Below are positions 44,976 to 54,314 of a stretch of 64,000 bases of DNA, piece by piece. A program made the translations under genes and the position numbers. The notes beneath the pieces were generated by a model. That model worked only from the letters and a program-made list of their open reading frames with translations. It ran no database searches and was not told the DNA's origin. Origin of the DNA: Agrobacterium tumefaciens (GTDB lineage: Bacteria > Pseudomonadota > Alphaproteobacteria > Rhizobiales > Rhizobiaceae). Every line of letters starts with the position of its first letter. Position 1 is the first letter of the stretch. The stretch covers positions 1,360,501 to 1,424,500 of the forward strand of contig NZ_CP072309.1 of assembly GCF_017726655.1 (NCBI RefSeq). Reading direction: 5' to 3'.

Positions 44976-46940
44976 ATGAACCCAAATTTCAGAAATTTCG
45001 CCTTGTGGGCCGTGATCGCCCTGTTGCTGATCGCGTTGTTCAGTATGTTCCAGACATCGCCGACGCAGACTGGTTCGCGGGAAATCCCTTATTCCCAGTT
45101 CCTTCGTGATGTGGACTCCGGGCGAGTTCGTGACGTGACCGTCACTGGTAACCGGGTTCTCGGAACCTATACTGAAAACGGCACGGCCTTTCAGACCTAT
45201 TCCCCCGTCATTGACGACAGCCTGATGGAGCGCTTGCAGAGCAAGAACGTCACCATTGTTGCGCGTCCGGAAAGTGACGGCTCCTCCGGCTTCCTGAGCT
45301 ACCTCGGCACACTTTTGCCGATGTTCCTCATCCTCGGCGTCTGGCTGTTTTTCATGCGGCAAATGCAGGGCGGCTCGCGGGGCGCGATGGGCTTTGGCAA
45401 ATCCAAGGCAAAGCTGCTGACGGAAGCGCATGGACGCGTCACATTTGACGACGTGGCTGGCGTGGACGAAGCCAAGCAGGATCTTGAGGAAATCGTGGAA
45501 TTCCTGCGTGACCCGCAGAAGTTTCAGCGCCTTGGCGGCAAGATTCCGCGCGGCGTGCTGCTTGTCGGTCCCCCCGGCACTGGTAAGACGCTTCTTGCGC
45601 GCTCCGTCGCGGGTGAGGCAAACGTCCCGTTCTTCACCATTTCAGGCTCGGACTTCGTTGAAATGTTCGTCGGCGTCGGCGCAAGCCGCGTCCGCGACAT
45701 GTTCGAGCAGGCCAAGAAGAATGCGCCCTGCATCATCTTCATCGATGAAATCGACGCCGTCGGCCGCCATCGTGGTGCCGGCTTGGGTGGCGGTAACGAC
45801 GAACGCGAACAGACGCTGAACCAGCTTCTCGTCGAGATGGACGGCTTCGAGGCGAATGAGGGCATCATCCTCATCGCGGCGACCAACCGTCCTGACGTTC
45901 TGGACCCCGCACTTCTGCGTCCCGGCCGCTTCGACCGTCAGGTTGTCGTGCCGAACCCTGACATCGTCGGGCGTGAACGCATCCTCAAGGTGCATATCCG
46001 CAACGTGCCGCTGGCACCGAATGTCGACCTCAAGGTTCTGGCCCGCGGCACTCCCGGTTTTTCTGGTGCGGACTTGATGAACCTCGTCAACGAAGCTGCC
46101 CTGATGGCCGCCCGTCGCAACAAGCGCGTGGTTACCATGCAGGAGTTCGAAGACGCCAAGGACAAGATCATGATGGGCGCGGAGCGCCGCTCCTCCGCCA
46201 TGACCGAGGCCGAAAAGAAGCTGACCGCCTACCATGAAGCCGGTCACGCCATCACCGCGCTGAAAGTTGCCGTTGCCGATCCGTTGCACAAGGCGACGAT
46301 CATTCCGCGCGGTCGCGCTCTGGGCATGGTGATGCAGCTGCCGGAAGGCGACCGCTATTCCATGAGCTACAAGTGGATGGTATCGCGTCTTGTGATCATG
46401 ATGGGTGGCCGCGTTGCCGAAGAGCTGACTTTCGGCAAGGAGAACATCACCTCGGGCGCGTCCTCGGACATCGAGCAGGCGACCAAGCTTGCCCGCGCCA
46501 TGGTCACGCAGTGGGGCTTCTCCGACGCTCTTGGCCAGGTGTCCTACGGTGAAAACCAGCAGGAAGTCTTCCTCGGCCACTCCGTGTCTCAGTCGAAGAA
46601 TGTTTCTGAAGCCACTGCTCAGACGATCGATACCGAAGTTCGTCGCCTGATCGATGAGGCTTACGCCGAAGCGCGGCGCATCCTGACGGAAAACCACGAT
46701 GGCTTCGTGGCGATTGCAGAAGGTCTGCTTGAATACGAGACCCTGACGGGCGACGAAATCAAGGCCCTCTTGAAGGGCGAGAAGCCCGCGCGCGATCTGG
46801 GCGATGATTCGCCTGGTAGCCGTGGCTCGGCAGTGCCGAAGGCTGGCACCAAGAAGGACGGCCCGAGCGAGGCCAAGGGTGACGGCGAGGCCAAAGGCGA
46901 CGGTGAGGCGGAGGGTGGCATGGAGCCGCAGCCGCACTGA
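44976..46940 (+). CDS. ftsH: ATP-dependent zinc metalloprotease FtsH
   Basis: A 654-residue membrane-bound AAA protease that degrades misfolded membrane proteins and short-lived regulators. It has two N-terminal helices, the Walker A GPPGTGKT near residue 198, [15 protein letters not shown], the second region of homology [20 protein letters not shown], and the zinc site HEAGHA near residue 419. A Lys/Gly/Glu-rich tail with repeated AKGDGE units ends it. ATG 44976 is set by GGGGAG five bases upstream; an in-frame ATG at 44934 is less likely. A terminator follows. Confidence 0.97.
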   Translation: MNPNFRNFALWAVIALLLIALFSMFQTSPTQTGSREIPYSQFLRDVDSGRVRDVTVTGNRVLGTYTENGTAFQTYSPVIDDSLMERLQSKNVTIVARPESDGSSGFLSYLGTLLPMFLILGVWLFFMRQMQGGSRGAMGFGKSKAKLLTEAHGRVTFDDVAGVDEAKQDLEEIVEFLRDPQKFQRLGGKIPRGVLLVGPPGTGKTLLARSVAGEANVPFFTISGSDFVEMFVGVGASRVRDMFEQAKKNAPCIIFIDEIDAVGRHRGAGLGGGNDEREQTLNQLLVEMDGFEANEGIILIAATNRPDVLDPALLRPGRFDRQVVVPNPDIVGRERILKVHIRNVPLAPNVDLKVLARGTPGFSGADLMNLVNEAALMAARRNKRVVTMQEFEDAKDKIMMGAERRSSAMTEAEKKLTAYHEAGHAITALKVAVADPLHKATIIPRGRALGMVMQLPEGDRYSMSYKWMVSRLVIMMGGRVAEELTFGKENITSGASSDIEQATKLARAMVTQWGFSDALGQVSYGENQQEVFLGHSVSQSKNVSEATAQTIDTEVRRLIDEAYAEARRILTENHDGFVAIAEGLLEYETLTGDEIKALLKGEKPARDLGDDSPGSRGSAVPKAGTKKDGPSEAKGDGEAKGDGEAEGGMEPQPH

Positions 46941-46968
46941 CAGCTCCAGCAGTTTTGCTATTGTCAAA

Positions 46969-46997
46969 GGCCACCCGGATTTCCAGGTGGCCTTTTT
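46969..46997 (+). terminator. Terminator after ftsH
   Basis: GGCCACC (46969-46975) pairs with GGTGGCC (46986-46992), followed by five T residues. Confidence 0.92.
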
Positions 46998-47129
46998 ATT
47001 CTGGTAACAAGATATAAGCCATTTTTGTGGTAATTTACGTGCTGTTTATTCTCGTTTGTGGCATCTAGCCAAAAACGCTGCCGGTTATTTCCGTCTTTGC
47101 CCGGCAAGCCTGAGAGATTTGGAGTTCAA

Positions 47130-48482
47130 ATGGCACGCCGTTATTTCGGAACCGATGGTATCCGCGGACAATCGAACGTCTTTCCGATGACGCCTGATCT
47201 GGCGATGCGGGTGGGCATTGCCGTAGGAACGATTTTCCGCCGTGGTCATCATCGCCATCGCGTGGTCATCGGTAAGGATACCCGACTTTCCGGATATATG
47301 CTTGAGAATGCGCTGGTCGCGGGCTTTACGGCGGCAGGACTGGACGTGTTTCTGCTCGGGCCGATCCCGACCCCGGCCGTGGCAATGCTGACGCGCTCGC
47401 TGCGGGCCGATATCGGTGTGATGATCTCCGCATCCCATAATCCGTTCTCTGACAATGGCATCAAGCTCTTCGGGCCCGACGGCTACAAGCTTTCCGACGA
47501 ACTGGAACTGGAGATTGAAGACCTCCTCGACAAGGATATTTACGCCCAGCTTGCCAAGCCTTCTGAGATCGGCCGGGCGAAGCGTGTGGATGGCGATATC
47601 TATCGCTATATTGAATTCGTCAAACGCACCCTGCCGCGTGACGTCACGCTGAGCGGCCTTCGGATTGCCATCGACTGTGCGAATGGTGCGGCCTACAAGG
47701 TAGCGCCTGCCGCTCTGTGGGAGCTTGGTGCCGAGGTTGTCACCATCGGCAACGAGCCGAATGGTATCAACATCAACCTCGAATGTGGCTCCACTCACCC
47801 GGAAGCCCTTCAGAAGAAGGTCCACGAGGTGCGGGCCGATATCGGCATTGCGCTCGATGGCGATGCGGATCGCGTTATTATCGTCGACGAACGCGGCGAA
47901 ATCGTCGACGGCGACCAGTTGATGGCAACGATTGCCGATAGCTGGGCGGCCGACAACATGCTTCGTGGCGGCGGCATCGTTGCAACTGTCATGTCCAATC
48001 TTGGCCTTGAGCGATTCCTCGGCGATCAGGGACTGACGCTTGCGCGCACAAAGGTCGGTGACCGGTACGTTGTTGAGCATATGCGCAACCACAATTTCAA
48101 CGTCGGTGGCGAGCAGTCGGGTCATATCGTGTTGTCGGACTACGGCACGACGGGGGACGGCCTTGTCGCCGCCCTGCAGGTTCTGGCGAAGGTCAAGCGC
48201 TCGGGCCGCACTGTCAGCGAGGTCTGCCGCAAGTTCGAGCCTGTGCCGCAGCTTCTGAAGAATGTCCGTATTTCCGGTGGCAAGCCGCTCGAAAATCCTG
48301 TGGTGCAGCAGGCCATTGCGGATGCCGAAAGTGCATTGGCCAGTAATGGCCGCCTGGTTATCCGTCCTTCCGGCACCGAGCCGCTCATCCGCGTCATGGC
48401 GGAAGGGGACGACAGCGCCAAGGTGGAGCAGATCGTCAATGATCTCGTCGTCGCCATCACCAACGCACGCTCTGCGGCGTAA
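47130..48482 (+). CDS. glmM: Phosphoglucosamine mutase
   Basis: A 450-residue enzyme converting glucosamine 6-phosphate to glucosamine 1-phosphate for UDP-GlcNAc, hence peptidoglycan and [19 protein letters not shown] is the GlmM start, [18 protein letters not shown] holds the phosphorylated serine, [11 protein letters not shown] binds the metal and [15 protein letters not shown] binds the sugar phosphate. GGAG lies five bases before ATG 47130. It follows ftsH with its own terminator between them. Confidence 0.97.
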   Translation: MARRYFGTDGIRGQSNVFPMTPDLAMRVGIAVGTIFRRGHHRHRVVIGKDTRLSGYMLENALVAGFTAAGLDVFLLGPIPTPAVAMLTRSLRADIGVMISASHNPFSDNGIKLFGPDGYKLSDELELEIEDLLDKDIYAQLAKPSEIGRAKRVDGDIYRYIEFVKRTLPRDVTLSGLRIAIDCANGAAYKVAPAALWELGAEVVTIGNEPNGININLECGSTHPEALQKKVHEVRADIGIALDGDADRVIIVDERGEIVDGDQLMATIADSWAADNMLRGGGIVATVMSNLGLERFLGDQGLTLARTKVGDRYVVEHMRNHNFNVGGEQSGHIVLSDYGTTGDGLVAALQVLAKVKRSGRTVSEVCRKFEPVPQLLKNVRISGGKPLENPVVQQAIADAESALASNGRLVIRPSGTEPLIRVMAEGDDSAKVEQIVNDLVVAITNARSAA

Positions 48483-48500
48483 CAGATCTGGATTGAATGT

Positions 48501-48529
48501 AAAAAGCCGGTCCCGGGGGCCGGCTTTTT
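48501..48529 (+). terminator. Terminator after glmM
   Basis: AAAAAGCCGG (48501-48510) pairs with CCGGCTTTTT (48520-48529). Confidence 0.93.
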
Positions 48530-48568
48530 CTTTGAGGTTTATCTAATAAACATAGTGAATCATCGTGG

Positions 48569-48587
48569 TTAATCGGGACTTAACCAT
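48569..48587 (+). promoter_or_regulatory. Full CtrA consensus box upstream of the outer-membrane protein gene
   Basis: TTAA (48569-48572), seven bases, then TTAACCAT (48580-48587): an exact match to TTAA-N7-TTAAC, extended to CCAT. It lies about 80-97 bases before the start codon at 48666, a usual position for an activator near the -35 region. Confidence 0.7.
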
Positions 48588-48665
48588 TTTACGTCAATCT
48601 CCATGACTGAACAGTTCACTGGCATCTGCTGCCGAACCGCACGTGCCTCTTCTGGAGTGGAAGTC

Positions 48666-49511
48666 ATGAAAAACGTCCTGGCCGGATTTCTGGCCGTCCT
48701 GCTGACCGGTACAAGCGCCATCGCTGCCGATCTTTATCAAGCCGAGCCCGCACCTGCCTATGTCGATGCCCCCGAGGTGTCCGTCACTCAGGCAAGTGGC
48801 TGGTACCTGCGCGGCGACGTCGGTTATTCCTTCAACAAGCTTCGTGGTGCTAATTATTATCAGGGTGGACCTGGTGGCTATCTCGCGGATTTCGAAACCG
48901 CGAAAATCAAGGACAGCTACAATATCGGCGCGGGCGTCGGTTACCAGTTCAACAACTATTTCCGCAGCGATCTGACCTTCGACTATATGGGCAAGTCGGA
49001 CTTCCGTGGCTCTACCCGCGGCTTCTGTGGCAATGGCGCCCCCTGCGTTTCTACCGATCTGGCTGCGTTGCGCGCCTACACGCTGATGGCTAATGCCTAT
49101 GTCGATCTCGGCACCTATGGTCGCGTCACGCCTTACGTTGGCGGCGGCGTCGGTGCTGCCTACGTTAAGTGGGACAAGCTTCGTAACACCTCCTGCGCGA
49201 CCGACGGGTCGGGTTACTGCGACGAGACGACGGAGCACGGCGGCAGTGGCAAGTGGCGTTTCGCTTATGCCCTCATGGCTGGCGCGTCGATCGACGTGAC
49301 CTGTAACCTGAAGGCCGATGTCGGCTATCGTTTCCGCCACATCAACAAGGGCGAAATGTTTGCCTATGAGAACAATGGCGGCCCCGGCCGCGACAAGGGC
49401 CTCTATTCGCATGAAGTGCGTCTCGGCGGTCGTTATGTCTTCAACGGCTGCGATACAGCGCAATACATGCCGCCCGCCGATATTCCGCTGCAGCCTGCCG
49501 TTTATAAATAA
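48666..49511 (+). CDS. Outer-membrane beta-barrel protein
   Basis: A 281-residue exported protein. The signal peptide is MKNVLAGFLAVLLTGTSAIA, followed by ADLYQAEPAPAY. The rest has amphipathic strands typical of Rhizobiales porin-like or OmpA-barrel proteins: WYLRGDVGYSFNKLRG, YNIGAGVGYQFNNYFRSDLT, RVTPYVGGGVGAAYVKWDK. The C-terminus (DTAQYMPPADIPLQPAVYK) lacks the usual terminal phenylalanine. Four cysteines lie in presumed loops. The start at 48666 begins the signal peptide; an upstream in-frame ATG at 48603 lacks support. Probably CtrA-controlled (box at 48569). Confidence 0.85.
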   Translation: MKNVLAGFLAVLLTGTSAIAADLYQAEPAPAYVDAPEVSVTQASGWYLRGDVGYSFNKLRGANYYQGGPGGYLADFETAKIKDSYNIGAGVGYQFNNYFRSDLTFDYMGKSDFRGSTRGFCGNGAPCVSTDLAALRAYTLMANAYVDLGTYGRVTPYVGGGVGAAYVKWDKLRNTSCATDGSGYCDETTEHGGSGKWRFAYALMAGASIDVTCNLKADVGYRFRHINKGEMFAYENNGGPGRDKGLYSHEVRLGGRYVFNGCDTAQYMPPADIPLQPAVYK

Positions 49512-49538
49512 ACGTCACGCACCGCTGGTAGTTTCAGA

Positions 49539-49575
49539 CCGTCCGCACCCTTCGGGTTGCGGGCGGTTTTGTTTT
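49539..49575 (+). terminator. Terminator after the outer-membrane protein gene
   Basis: A 12-bp imperfect stem (49539-49550 with 49555-49566) closed by a TTCG tetraloop and followed by TTTTGTTTT. Confidence 0.9.
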
Positions 49576-49640
49576 ACCGGCATCTGACGCCGCGCATGAC
49601 GCATATTGGCCAAGATTCTTTTGCGCAGCGACATTATCCG

Positions 49641-49669
49641 CTTGACTGGAACCGGCGACAGGAATAGCA
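49641..49669 (+). promoter_or_regulatory. Probable promoter of serC
   Basis: CTTGAC at 49641-49646 is an exact alphaproteobacterial -35 element. The -10 (ATAGCA at 49664-49669, 17-base spacer) is weak. Transcription would begin near 49676, just before the structured leader. Confidence 0.5.
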
Positions 49670-49675
49670 ACGGCG

Positions 49676-49720
49676 TCAGGACACCTCTCCCTAACGAGAG
49701 GCGCCTATCTGAAAGGGTAG
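49676..49720 (+). ncRNA. serC leader RNA motif (two hairpins before serC)
   Basis: Immediately before the serC start there are two adjacent hairpins. The first is CCTCTC paired with GAGAGG around CCTAAC (near 49684-49701). The second is CTATC paired with GGTAG around a TGAAAG-type loop (49706-49720) and contains the AGGG of the ribosome-binding site. Position and shape fit the serC motif described upstream of serC in alphaproteobacteria (Rfam), whose ligand, if any, is not established. Folding of the second hairpin would hide the ribosome-binding site. Confidence 0.65.
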
Positions 49721-49724
49721 TTAA

Positions 49725-50903
49725 ATGACAGATCTCGTGAAGCCGGACGTTCGTCCGGGCAATACGCATTTTTCCTCTGGTCCCTGCTCGAAGCGCCCCG
49801 GTTGGTCGCTAGATGCTCTCTCCGATGCACCGCTCGGTCGCTCGCATCGCGCCAAGGTTGGCAAAGCCAAGCTGAAGCAGGCCATCGATCTCACCCGTGA
49901 AATTCTCAATGTTCCCGCCGATTATCGTATCGGCATCGTTCCTGCATCCGACACCGGCGCTGTTGAAATGGCGCTCTGGTCGCTGCTCGGTGAACGTGGC
50001 GTCGATATGCTGGCCTGGGAAAGCTTCGGCGCTGGCTGGGTCACCGACGTTGTCAAGCAGCTGAAGCTGAAGGACGTTCGCAAGTTCGAGGCCGATTATG
50101 GCCTGCTGCCGAACCTTGCCGACGTCGATTTCGACCGTGACGTGGTCTTTACATGGAACGGCACGACCTCGGGCGTTCGTGTTCCCAACGCCGATTTCAT
50201 TCCCGCCGACCGCAAGGGCCTGACCATTTGCGACGCCACATCCGCGGCGTTTGCGCAGGACATGGACTTTGCGAAACTCGACGTCGTCACCTTCTCTTGG
50301 CAGAAGGTTCTGGGCGGCGAGGGCGGTCATGGCGTCATCATCCTGTCGCCGCGCGCCGTTGAGCGTCTGCTGAGCTATGCCCCTGCCTGGCCGCTGCCGA
50401 AAATCTTCCGCATGGTCTCCGGCGGCAAGCTGATCGAAGGCATCTTTACCGGCGAAACCATCAACACGCCGTCCATGCTCTGCGTTGAAGATTACATTGA
50501 CGCGCTGCTCTGGGCAAAGAACCTCGGTGGCCTCAACGCGCTGATCGGCCGTGCTGACGCCAATGCCAAGGTTATCTACGACTTCATCGAGAAGAACGAC
50601 TGGATTGCCAATCTGGCCGTGAAGCCGGAAACCCGCTCCAACACGTCCGTCTGCCTCAAAATCGTTGATCCCGAGGTACAGGCGCTCGATGCGGCCGCGC
50701 AGGCAGATTTTGCCAAGGGCATCGTCGCCTTGCTCGAAAAGGAGAATGTCGCCCTCGATATCGGCGCTTACCGTGACGCACCGTCCGGTCTGCGCATCTG
50801 GGCCGGCGCGACCATCGAGACGGCGGATATGGAAGCCGTCATGCCCTGGCTCGCCTGGGCGTATGAGACGCAGAAGGCAACGCTTTCCAAGGCTGCCGCC
50901 TGA
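49725..50903 (+). CDS. serC: Phosphoserine aminotransferase
   Basis: A 392-residue PLP enzyme making 3-phosphoserine from 3-phosphohydroxypyruvate and glutamate. It is of the alphaproteobacterial/archaeal type: [38 protein letters not shown] and the PLP-lysine segment [16 protein letters not shown]. Translation starts 5 bases after a leader hairpin that includes the Shine-Dalgarno sequence, so initiation may be regulated. serA follows after 85 bases; together they carry out the first two steps of serine synthesis. Confidence 0.96.
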   Translation: MTDLVKPDVRPGNTHFSSGPCSKRPGWSLDALSDAPLGRSHRAKVGKAKLKQAIDLTREILNVPADYRIGIVPASDTGAVEMALWSLLGERGVDMLAWESFGAGWVTDVVKQLKLKDVRKFEADYGLLPNLADVDFDRDVVFTWNGTTSGVRVPNADFIPADRKGLTICDATSAAFAQDMDFAKLDVVTFSWQKVLGGEGGHGVIILSPRAVERLLSYAPAWPLPKIFRMVSGGKLIEGIFTGETINTPSMLCVEDYIDALLWAKNLGGLNALIGRADANAKVIYDFIEKNDWIANLAVKPETRSNTSVCLKIVDPEVQALDAAAQADFAKGIVALLEKENVALDIGAYRDAPSGLRIWAGATIETADMEAVMPWLAWAYETQKATLSKAAA

Positions 50904-50913
50904 TTTTGATACC

Positions 50914-50935
50914 GGCCCTGTGATGATGCAGGGCC
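50914..50935 (+). other. Hairpin in the serC-serA spacer
   Basis: GGCCCTG (50914-50920) pairs with CAGGGCC (50929-50935) around TGATGATG. No T run follows, so it is more likely a stability or processing element than a terminator. Confidence 0.5.
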
Positions 50936-50988
50936 GCGCATTTCCCATTCGCACATTTCCATCCCTTCCTCCAAGGAGCCCGTGAACC

Positions 50989-52584
50989 ATGGCACCTCGC
51001 GTACTCGTATCCGACGAACTGTCGGAAACCGCCGTCCAGATTTTCCGTGATCGTGGCGTCGAAGTCGATTTCCAGCCGAAGCTCGGCAAGGACAAGGATA
51101 AGCTCGCCGAAATCATCGGCAATTATGATGGTCTCGCCATCCGCTCCGCCACCAAGGCGACCGAAAAGCTGATCGAAGCCGCGACCAATCTTAAGGTCAT
51201 CGGCCGCGCAGGTATCGGCGTCGACAATGTCGATATTCCCGCCGCCTCGCGCCGCGGTATCATCGTCATGAACACGCCCTTTGGCAACTCCATCACGACG
51301 GCGGAACACGCCATCGCTTTGATGTTTGCCGTCGCGCGCCAGCTTCCGGCAGCCGATAGCTCCACGCAGGCCGGCAAGTGGGAAAAGTCGAAGTTCATGG
51401 GTGTAGAGATCACCGGCAAGACGCTCGGCGTCATCGGTGCCGGCAATATCGGCTCCATCGTCTGCTCGCGTGCGCTTGGCCTCAAGATGCATGTTCTGGC
51501 CTACGACCCCTTCCTTTCGCCGGAGCGCGCGCAGGAGATGGGCGTCACCAAGGTTGAGCTGGACGAGCTCCTGGCGCAGGCCGATTTCATCACCCTGCAT
51601 GTACCGATGACCGACAAGACGCGCGGCATCCTCAATGCCGAGAACCTTGCCAAGACCAAGAAGGGCGTTCGTATCGTCAACTGCGCCCGTGGCGGTCTGG
51701 TGGATGAGGCAGCTCTTGCCGAAGCCATCAAGTCCGGCCATGTCGCTGGTGCCGGTTTTGACGTGTTCGAAGTCGAGCCCGCCACCGAGAGCCCGCTCTT
51801 CGGCTTGCCGAACGTCGTCTGCACGCCGCATCTTGGCGCGTCGACCACCGAAGCTCAGGAGAATGTCGCTCTTCAGGTTGCCGAGCAGATGTCGGACTAC
51901 CTCGTCAAGGGTGCGGTCTCCAACGCCATCAACATGCCGTCGATCACGGCTGATGAAGCACCGCGTCTGAAGCCCTTCATTCGTCTGGCGGATGTTCTCG
52001 GTTCTTTCGTTGGTCAGGTGCAGGAAAGCGCAACCAAGGAAATCGAAATCCTTTACGATGGCGCAACCGCCAACATGAACACCAAGGCGTTGACCAGCGC
52101 GTTGCTGGCCGGCCTCATTCGCAGCCAGGTTGCGGATGTCAACATGGTTTCGGCGCCTGTCATGATCAAAGAAAAGGGCATCATCCTGTCCGAAGTCAAG
52201 CGCGACAAGACCGGCGTTTACGATGGCTACATCAAGCTGACGGTGAAGACGGAAAACCAGATCCGCTCGGTTGCCGGCACGGTGTTTTCGGACGGCAAGC
52301 CACGCTTCATCCAGATCAAGAACATCAATATGGACGCCGACGTTGGCGCGCACATGATCTACATCACCAATACGGACGTTCCCGGCATGATCGGCTTCAT
52401 GGGCACCACACTCGGCGAAGCTGGCGTCAACATCGCGAACTTCCAGCTCGGCCGTGAAAAGGAAGGCGGCGACGCCATCGCCCTGCTTTACGTTGACGGC
52501 CCGGTTTCCGAAAAGGTGCTGGACAAGCTGCGCGCCAACCCGGCCATCCGCCAGGTCAAACCGCTGACGTTTAACGTCGACTGA
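50989..52584 (+). CDS. serA: D-3-phosphoglycerate dehydrogenase
   Basis: A 531-residue long-form SerA, oxidising 3-phosphoglycerate as the first step of serine synthesis. Domains in order: catalytic (RAGIGVDNVDIPAASRRGI), NAD-binding with VIGAGNIGSIV near residue 145, CARGGLVDEAAL and the catalytic TPHLGASTTEAQENVA region, an ASB domain (about 330-450), and a C-terminal ACT domain (MIYITNTDVPGMIGFMGTTL) that senses serine. AAGGAG lies before the ATG. Confidence 0.97.
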   Translation: MAPRVLVSDELSETAVQIFRDRGVEVDFQPKLGKDKDKLAEIIGNYDGLAIRSATKATEKLIEAATNLKVIGRAGIGVDNVDIPAASRRGIIVMNTPFGNSITTAEHAIALMFAVARQLPAADSSTQAGKWEKSKFMGVEITGKTLGVIGAGNIGSIVCSRALGLKMHVLAYDPFLSPERAQEMGVTKVELDELLAQADFITLHVPMTDKTRGILNAENLAKTKKGVRIVNCARGGLVDEAALAEAIKSGHVAGAGFDVFEVEPATESPLFGLPNVVCTPHLGASTTEAQENVALQVAEQMSDYLVKGAVSNAINMPSITADEAPRLKPFIRLADVLGSFVGQVQESATKEIEILYDGATANMNTKALTSALLAGLIRSQVADVNMVSAPVMIKEKGIILSEVKRDKTGVYDGYIKLTVKTENQIRSVAGTVFSDGKPRFIQIKNINMDADVGAHMIYITNTDVPGMIGFMGTTLGEAGVNIANFQLGREKEGGDAIALLYVDGPVSEKVLDKLRANPAIRQVKPLTFNVD

Positions 52585-52613
52585 TCTATCGTTCCTCCCA
52601 AGGGGACAATCGA

Positions 52614-52650
52614 ACCGGTGCGGGGGAAACCCTGTGCCGGTTTTTGTTTT
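52614..52650 (+). terminator. Terminator after serA
   Basis: ACCGG (52614-52618) pairs with CCGGT (52637-52641), with an inner GGG/CCC stem and GAAA-like loop, followed by TTTTGTTTT. Confidence 0.85.
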
Positions 52651-52804
52651 CCAGTTGTCATTATTGCGGCTTTTGCCATCTGGATCGCGCAGCGGTTGCA
52701 TATCACAAAAAATTTAAGCCGGGCGGTCTAAAAATGATGATCGTGAGTTGCTATATCGGCTGGCGAGATGCCGCTCATGGGAGGGTGGCCAACAGGAGAT
52801 AACG

Positions 52805-53887
52805 ATGTTTGCTGCCTTTCGGCGCTTCAAGGGTTTGTTTGCAGTCGCCGCGCTTGGTATCGCGGTGTCTTTCGTTGCGGTTGACATGGCAGAGGCGCGC
52901 CGCGCCAGCGGCGGATTCGGCAGCCGTGGAACGCGGACCTACTCCGCACCCCCTTCGACCAGCACGGCACCCGGCCAGACCGCGCCGATCAATCGTAGCA
53001 TGACGCCCAACACCAATCAGGCTGCACCGAGCACGGCTCAGCCTGCCCGTCCAGGCGCCCAGGCTCCGCAGCAGAGCCGCGGCCTGTTTGGCGGCATGAT
53101 GGGTGGTTTGATGGGCGGCCTGCTCATGGGCGGCCTGTTCGGCATGCTCCTTGGCGGCGGCTTCGGCGGCATGGCTGGCTTCTTCGGCATGTTGTTGCAG
53201 GTGGCATTGATTGGCTTGCTCGTCATGCTCGCCATGCGCTTCTTCGCCTCGCGCCGTCAGGGCCAGCCGGCCTATGGTTCTGCAGGCAATTCGCAGCGCG
53301 CTGATAACGCGCGCTCCTCCTTCAACGGTGGTCCTCAGTCTGGCTCGGCAGCATCGTCCTTCAAGATCCCGAAAATCGGAGCGCTGGCTGGCACGACCGT
53401 CGGCGCGACGACGGCCACGGCGGCGACTGCGGCGGCCAAGCCTGTAGCGCATGCCAACGCCATGTCCGAAGGCGATGAAATCGGGATTACTCAGAGCGAT
53501 CTCGAAACCTTCCAGAAGATGCTGGAGGATGTTCAGGCCGCCTATGCTGCTGAAGACTACGGCACGTTGCGCAAACTGACGACGCCGGAAGCCATGTCCT
53601 ATCTCGCCGAGGAACTGAGCGACAACGCGACGAGCGGCGTGAAGAACGACGTGCGTGACGTGACCCTGCTCCAAGGCGATGTTGCCGAGGCATGGCACGA
53701 GGAAGGACAGGATTACGCAACCGTTGCGATGCGTTATTCCGCTATTGACGTGATGCGGGATCGCAATTCTGGCAAGGTGATCGAGGGCGATGAGACGCAT
53801 CCGTCCGAAGCGATCGAGATGTGGACCTTCGTTCGCCGTCCAGGAAATGATAATTGGCAGGTCGCCGCGATTCAGGCCGCCGCCTGA
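52805..53887 (+). CDS. Tim44-like domain membrane protein
   Basis: A 360-residue protein with an N-terminal hydrophobic leader (LFAVAALGIAVSFVAVDMAE) and a Pro/Thr/Gln-rich linker. A glycine/methionine-rich segment with repeated MGGL units and a strong membrane helix follows (about residues 95-150). The C-terminal Tim44-like domain starts near residue 225 (ITQSDLETFQKMLEDVQAAY) and ends WTFVRRPGNDNWQVAAIQ. Bacterial Tim44 (TimA-like) proteins have been linked to inner-membrane and lipid functions; the role here is unknown. ATG 52805 has AGGAGAT six bases upstream. Confidence 0.85.
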   Translation: MFAAFRRFKGLFAVAALGIAVSFVAVDMAEARRASGGFGSRGTRTYSAPPSTSTAPGQTAPINRSMTPNTNQAAPSTAQPARPGAQAPQQSRGLFGGMMGGLMGGLLMGGLFGMLLGGGFGGMAGFFGMLLQVALIGLLVMLAMRFFASRRQGQPAYGSAGNSQRADNARSSFNGGPQSGSAASSFKIPKIGALAGTTVGATTATAATAAAKPVAHANAMSEGDEIGITQSDLETFQKMLEDVQAAYAAEDYGTLRKLTTPEAMSYLAEELSDNATSGVKNDVRDVTLLQGDVAEAWHEEGQDYATVAMRYSAIDVMRDRNSGKVIEGDETHPSEAIEMWTFVRRPGNDNWQVAAIQAAA

Positions 53888-53912
53888 TAATTTTTGTTAC
53901 GCATGATTCGAG

Positions 53913-53943
53913 AAGCCCGGGGTTCAATTGCTCTGGGCTTTTT
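53913..53943 (+). terminator. Terminator after the Tim44-like gene
   Basis: AAGCCC (53913-53918) pairs with GGGCTT (53935-53940) with further inner pairing, followed by a T run. Confidence 0.8.
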
Positions 53944-54314
53944 CCTGTCGGGAACCGCCGTCCTCACAGGAGAAAGCGCGGCAAAATCTTACGGACGACA
54001 TCTCGCCGGGCGATTCACGGCCGTTTTTCGTCTCGCGTTGCTATGCAAGGCTTTACACCCTGAAAGCCGAGGCATATCACCCGCGCATGGCTCATTCCTC
54101 CACGGAATCGCCTTTTTTCATTCATCGGCCATTCAGTCCCGACATTCTAACCACGCTCTGTACACGCCAATGTGAATTTTCGCGATAGTCCTAAACCGCT
54201 TTGGGCAGGGAACTTCAGCAGAAAATCCGCGTTGACAATCCAATTCCCGGCGTCTCGCAGGCCGGGCTGGGTGGCCGGGCAATGCACGGCCCGCGAGAAC
54301 GGAGAGCTATCGAA
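53944..54314. other. Non-coding stretch before the OpgC-like gene
   Basis: About 370 bases with no convincing gene. Short open frames here lack ribosome-binding sites and recognisable sequence. TTGACA at 54233-54238 could be the -35 of the opgC-like promoter. Nothing else recognised. Confidence 0.4.

Noticed and set aside
50839-52701. A 620-codon antisense frame across serA
   Set aside because: A shadow of the SerA frame; biased composition and no family resemblance.
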